Source of the DNA: SAR324 cluster bacterium lautmerah10
Lineage (GTDB): Bacteria > SAR324 > NAC60-12
Reading direction: 5' to 3'
Length of the DNA stretch: 35,381 nucleotides
NCBI GenBank assembly: GCA_001469005.2
Contig: LNZD02000046.1
Location: 1 to 35,381, forward strand
Every line of letters starts with the position of its first letter. The stretch's first letter is position 1. The notes beneath the pieces were generated by a model that was not told where the DNA came from, did no database searches, and was given only the letters and a program-made list of their open reading frames with translations. Positions 31,901 through 35,381 of the stretch are shown piece after piece. A program made the translations under genes and the position numbers.

Positions 31901-33325
31901 TTATTCTGGTTTTGCCAATTCCGGAATCTGTTTCCAGTAACCGGTCTGGGTTTCAAAGGCATGGGCCAGTTGAAGAACACCAAGGTCGTCTCTGGGACGT
32001 CCCACGATTTGAAGCCCCACCGGTAATCCATCGGAAGTGAAACCTGCAGGGACTGAAATCGCAGGCAGGCCGGTGGCAGAGATATAATAACAGGAACGCA
32101 TCCAATCGAGGTAGGTTTCCATTTCAATCCCGTTGATTTCCTTGACATAAGGTTGATCGATGGGAAAGGGTGGAACCTGGCTCACCGGCAATAAGAGGAA
32201 CTCATGGTCTTCCATGAACTCCCGGATTCGGTGAAACAGGGCGACCCGCAATGTTTCTGCCCGACCGACATCCGGGCCGCTGAGCTGCTGGCCTGCTTCG
32301 GTGTTCCAGATCACCGTGTCTTTGACCAGGTCACGGTGCTTTTCCAGATGCTCCTTGTGCATGATTTCATAAAGCCAGGCTCTCCAGGTTTTGAAAATGT
32401 CATCTGCCTCCGAGAAATCCGGCAGGGAATCTTCAAGAACACATCCAAGGGCTTCAAAATGCTTTCGGTTCGATTCAAGGGTTTCCAGGGTTCTCCGGTC
32501 CACCGGGAGTCCGCCAAAATCACTGCTCCAGGCTACCCGGACTCCCCTGAAATCACGGTCCAACGGTTGTGCGAATGGATCTCCGGACTCGGAATCACTC
32601 ATCGGAGCCCTTGGGTCCGGACCCGCCAAAACGCTGAGCAGCAATGCTGCGTCTTCCACCGTTCTTGCCAGGGGACCTTCCACCGAAAGGCTGTTCCACG
32701 GGGCATCGGAAGGCCAGCTTGGAACCCTTCCCAGCGAAGGTCTAAACCCGACAACGTTGCTGTAATTTGCAGGATTTCTTAAGGATCCTCCGAGATCGCT
32801 GCCGTCCGCCAGTGAAAGCATCCTGCAAGCAAGGGAAACCGCCGCGCCACCGCTGCTCCCTCCGCAGGTGAGGTCGGTGTTGTAGGGATTGCAGGTGGCA
32901 CCGAAAACCTGGTTGAAGGTCTGGGAGCCCGCTCCGAATTCCGGAGTATTGGTTTTTCCAAGGGTGATTGCCCCGGCGGCTTTCATCCGTTCCACGATCA
33001 GGCAGTCGAAGTCCGGAATAAAGTCCTTGTAAATCGGTGATCCATAAGTGGTGCGGATTCCCTTGGTTTCCACCAGATCCTTATGGGCCACCGGAAGTCC
33101 GTGCAGCCTCCCTGGAGTTTCTCCTTTGACCAGGCGTTCATCGGCTTTTTTCGCCGCCTCCAGGGCCTGTTCAGGAGCCAGGGTGACGATGGCATTCACT
33201 TTCGGATTGACCCGTTCGATCTGCTTCAGGTGGGCTTCGGTGACTTCAACCGCAGAGACCTCTCGCCGTCGCAGTTTTGCGGCCAGTTCCGTGCTTCTTA
33301 AAAAACAAAGTTCGTTTTCAGACAT
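31901..33325 (-). CDS. amidase signature family hydrolase (GatA-like)
   Basis: The 474-residue enzyme carries the Ser-Ser-Lys triad: K82 in V-A-H-K-D, S157 in C-G-G-S-S-G-G and S181 in D-L-G-G-S-L-R-N-P. It hydrolyses amide bonds. Length and lack of GatB/GatC neighbours argue against the tRNA amidotransferase. I favour ATG 33325; a TTG at 33340 would overlap the upstream stop as TTGA and add five residues. The operon partners are an aldolase-dehydrogenase upstream and a glutamyltransferase downstream. Confidence 0.88.
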   Translation of the reverse strand: MSENELCFLRSTELAAKLRRREVSAVEVTEAHLKQIERVNPKVNAIVTLAPEQALEAAKKADERLVKGETPGRLHGLPVAHKDLVETKGIRTTYGSPIYKDFIPDFDCLIVERMKAAGAITLGKTNTPEFGAGSQTFNQVFGATCNPYNTDLTCGGSSGGAAVSLACRMLSLADGSDLGGSLRNPANYSNVVGFRPSLGRVPSWPSDAPWNSLSVEGPLARTVEDAALLLSVLAGPDPRAPMSDSESGDPFAQPLDRDFRGVRVAWSSDFGGLPVDRRTLETLESNRKHFEALGCVLEDSLPDFSEADDIFKTWRAWLYEIMHKEHLEKHRDLVKDTVIWNTEAGQQLSGPDVGRAETLRVALFHRIREFMEDHEFLLLPVSQVPPFPIDQPYVKEINGIEMETYLDWMRSCYYISATGLPAISVPAGFTSDGLPVGLQIVGRPRDDLGVLQLAHAFETQTGYWKQIPELAKPE

Positions 33326-33336
33326 GAATGCTTCTT

Positions 33337-35304
33337 TCAAATAACACGGTCATTGCCGCCATCGATGGGAATCTGGGCGCCGGTGGTTTTTAAAAAGACA
33401 GGTCCTGCCACCGCTGCAACCATTTCGGCAACCTCACGGGAAGTGACCTCCTTTTTGAGAATGTTGCGGGACTTGTAGGCTTCCACACTCATCCCGTATT
33501 TTTCTGCCCGGCCCTGAAGCACATCGTCCGACCAGAGTCCTGTGTCATAGACACAGTCCGGATGAAGCACGTTGACCCGCACTCCATAGGAACCTAGTTC
33601 CAGGGATGCAACCCGGGCGAGCTGGGTCAATCCTGCTTTGGCCACCGAATAGGCGGATGCTCCGGGACCGGGAGCAGGAACATTCCGGGATGCAATGAAA
33701 ACCACCGCACCGTCCAGGCTTTGTTGCAAAAAAGGAGTGGCTGCGGTAAGCAGTCGCTGGTGGCTGGAAAGGTTGAGTCTCATGCTGCTGTCCCAGGTTT
33801 CCGCAGTCATCTTCTCGAGGGTCAGTCCTGCAGGAAAATTCCCGGCATTGCTTACCAGAACATCCAGACCACCAAAATTCCTCACAACGAGGTTGACAGC
33901 CTGCCGGATCGACTCATCGTCGGTCACATCACAGCAAAATCCCATCAATCCCGGTTTGTTGAAGATCTTTTCTACCTCGGGATTCAGATCCAATCCCAAC
34001 ACCGCGGCACCCTGCTGATGCAGGGTTTCTGCGCAGGCCCTGCCGATGCCGCTGGCTGCGCCGGAAACCAGGGCGATCTTTCCCTGGAAGTTTGGAGACT
34101 TCCCGGGTTTTCCCAGTTTGGCCTGCTCGAGTTCCCAGTATTCCACCTCGAACAGGTCCTTCTCAGGAAGTGCCTTCCAACTGCTCCAGTCTTCCACCTG
34201 CTGGATGGTCTTGCGGGTATGCCCGATGATGTCCGAAATGATGGTGGTTTCCTTGACGCTTCGGCCGAAGGCAAGGGTCCCGTGTTCCTTCCAGACCGCC
34301 CACCTTGGTGCAGGGTCGAGGCAGGTCAACTGCCCGTCAGTATTTCGTTTGAAATAATCCAGGTATTGATTTTTAAAGGTTTCGATCGCTTCTACAGGAT
34401 TTTCATCCAGCATCACCGGGATGTTTTTGGTTCGTAAAACATGATCCGGGGTGAGGGGACCACGCACCGCAATTTCCGAAATATCCTTCCGGCTGCTGAA
34501 CCCCCCGGCATCTTCCGTTTGATCCGGGACGGCAAGCATGGCCTTGCCTGCAGTGTCAGAGACTTTTTTCCGGATTCCGGCCAGCCTGATCAAATCTTCC
34601 CGGACCTTTGTCTTTGAAGCTTCTCGGGCTCCTTTTTGCCGGACATAGTCTTCTGCTTCGGTAACAAGGCGGATCATTTTCTCATAGGATTCCCGGGCGT
34701 CATCGTCAAAGGTGAAAATCCCGTGATTCATCAGGATCATTCCCTCGTAATCTGCCCAGTTTTTGCCCTGGGTCAGTTCCCGCACCTTTTTGGCAAGGAC
34801 AAATCCCGGCATCACGTAGGGAATCACAATCACCCGGTTTCCATAAATTTCCTGAACCGATATCTCTCCATCGGGATGGTTGGTCACGGCCAAAACTGCA
34901 TCGGCATGGGTATGATCGACATATCGGAAGGGAATCAGCGCGTGGAGGATGGCTTCCACGGAAGGATTAGGCGCTCCGGGGTCGGTCATTGCAGCACGCT
35001 GTTGGCGGACCATTTCGGTGTCGCTGAGAGTCTCCAGTTCCGCAAGACGCTTCAGGGTGTCCAAACGGACCGGGGCAAATCCTGGAGATTCGATGGTCGC
35101 CAAATCCCATCCGCTGCCTTTGACCAGAAGCAGTTCCTCGGGGTCCCCAAAAAAATTCTGCTGATTCAGTTTGACCGAAGTGTTTCCGCCGCCATGGAGC
35201 ACCAGGTCCGGGTTCGCGCCCAAAAGCCTGCTGGTGTAAACCCTCAGTTCCAGGGGGTCGTTGGAGAAGGCTTGTGCCTCCGTGTCATTCCATAAACTTT
35301 TCAT
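33337..35304 (-). CDS. bifunctional class II aldolase/short-chain dehydrogenase
   Basis: The 655-residue fusion has an N-terminal class II aldolase (about 10-280) with H-G-G-G-N-T-S (37-43), zinc-ligand histidines H131 and H133 in H-T-H-A-D-A-V, and N-H-G-I-F, and a C-terminal SDR domain with S-G-A-A-S-G-I-G-R-A, N-A-G and Y-S-V-A-K. This pairing is known as the RhaD/RhaE-type bifunctional enzyme: retro-aldol cleavage of a sugar 1-phosphate to dihydroxyacetone phosphate and lactaldehyde, and dehydrogenation of a sugar or aldehyde. No rhamnose isomerase or kinase is visible here. Length is normal. It starts at ATG 35304 with a weak ribosome binding site and heads the minus-strand operon. Confidence 0.9.
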   Translation of the reverse strand: MKSLWNDTEAQAFSNDPLELRVYTSRLLGANPDLVLHGGGNTSVKLNQQNFFGDPEELLLVKGSGWDLATIESPGFAPVRLDTLKRLAELETLSDTEMVRQQRAAMTDPGAPNPSVEAILHALIPFRYVDHTHADAVLAVTNHPDGEISVQEIYGNRVIVIPYVMPGFVLAKKVRELTQGKNWADYEGMILMNHGIFTFDDDARESYEKMIRLVTEAEDYVRQKGAREASKTKVREDLIRLAGIRKKVSDTAGKAMLAVPDQTEDAGGFSSRKDISEIAVRGPLTPDHVLRTKNIPVMLDENPVEAIETFKNQYLDYFKRNTDGQLTCLDPAPRWAVWKEHGTLAFGRSVKETTIISDIIGHTRKTIQQVEDWSSWKALPEKDLFEVEYWELEQAKLGKPGKSPNFQGKIALVSGAASGIGRACAETLHQQGAAVLGLDLNPEVEKIFNKPGLMGFCCDVTDDESIRQAVNLVVRNFGGLDVLVSNAGNFPAGLTLEKMTAETWDSSMRLNLSSHQRLLTAATPFLQQSLDGAVVFIASRNVPAPGPGASAYSVAKAGLTQLARVASLELGSYGVRVNVLHPDCVYDTGLWSDDVLQGRAEKYGMSVEAYKSRNILKKEVTSREVAEMVAAVAGPVFLKTTGAQIPIDGGNDRVI

Positions 35305-35381
35305 GATGCTTCAATAAAATCGTGTTGTTTTGTAAACGAAAATAAGATCTTACCATATCCTCTTCAAGACGATAGTCCACC

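Noticed and set aside
34636-35295. 219-residue plus-strand frame at the right end
   Set aside because: It is antisense to the aldolase domain, whose catalytic motifs are intact; no family similarity on this strand.
1-35381. CRISPR arrays, tRNA or rRNA genes, intact insertion sequences
   Set aside because: No regularly spaced repeats, no cloverleaf-like sequences with CCA ends, no rRNA segments and no transposase with terminal inverted repeats were seen by eye.

Overview
The window looks like a chromosome segment of a free-living, flagellated Gram-negative bacterium with a respiratory lifestyle. Evidence is a FliL homologue, a full chemosensory operon, several periplasmic c-type cytochromes, lipoproteins with clear lipoboxes and a proton-pumping pyrophosphatase. 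A marine proteobacterial or SAR324-like lineage would fit, but that is a guess from gene content; no rRNA or other phylogenetic marker is present. I see no tRNA, rRNA, CRISPR array or intact insertion sequence.

Positions 1-4430 are an AT-rich accessory stretch of small, loosely spaced genes: a GFA/CENP-V-like zinc protein, three small proteins that look like dimeric alpha+beta-barrel (ABM/GYD-like) enzymes, an NTF2-like lipoprotein, and a DsrE-like gene interrupted by an in-frame TGA. The TGA sits where DsrE-type proteins usually carry a cysteine, the reading frame stays conserved for 40 codons beyond it, and a compact hairpin follows it. I therefore read it as a selenocysteine codon (U-G-G-C motif). 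Between these genes lie several decayed copies of one unrecognised short coding sequence.

Positions 4437-9081 hold mixed housekeeping genes: an isocitrate/isopropylmalate dehydrogenase-family enzyme, small membrane proteins, a Rieske ferredoxin with a zinc-ribbon protein, an SDR oxidoreductase, fliL and a coiled-coil protein. Positions 9259-10613 carry a cytochrome c'-like gene and a diheme cytochrome that overlap by four bases. The diheme protein has an odd C-x-C-H first heme site and probably a CTG start.

Positions 10832-19665 form a tight chemosensory operon: STAS protein, receiver-adenylate cyclase fusion, CheA, CheW, a methyl-accepting receptor, CheR and CheB. No stand-alone CheY, CheD or CheZ is present. 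The receiver-cyclase occupies the usual CheY position, so the likely output is cAMP rather than direct motor control.

Positions 19776-25081 hold an MFS transporter, a hotdog thioesterase, a convergent metallophosphoesterase pair and hppA (K+-independent type). Positions 25285-29718 hold a VWA protein, a cysteine desulfurase, a small lipoprotein and a hexaheme cytochrome built from three tandem copies of a cytochrome c4-like diheme module. The right end (29804-35304) has a PhnZ-like HD-domain oxygenase converging on a minus-strand operon of aldolase/dehydrogenase fusion, amidase and gamma-glutamyltransferase, probably a catabolic unit for an unknown amide- or glutamyl-linked substrate.
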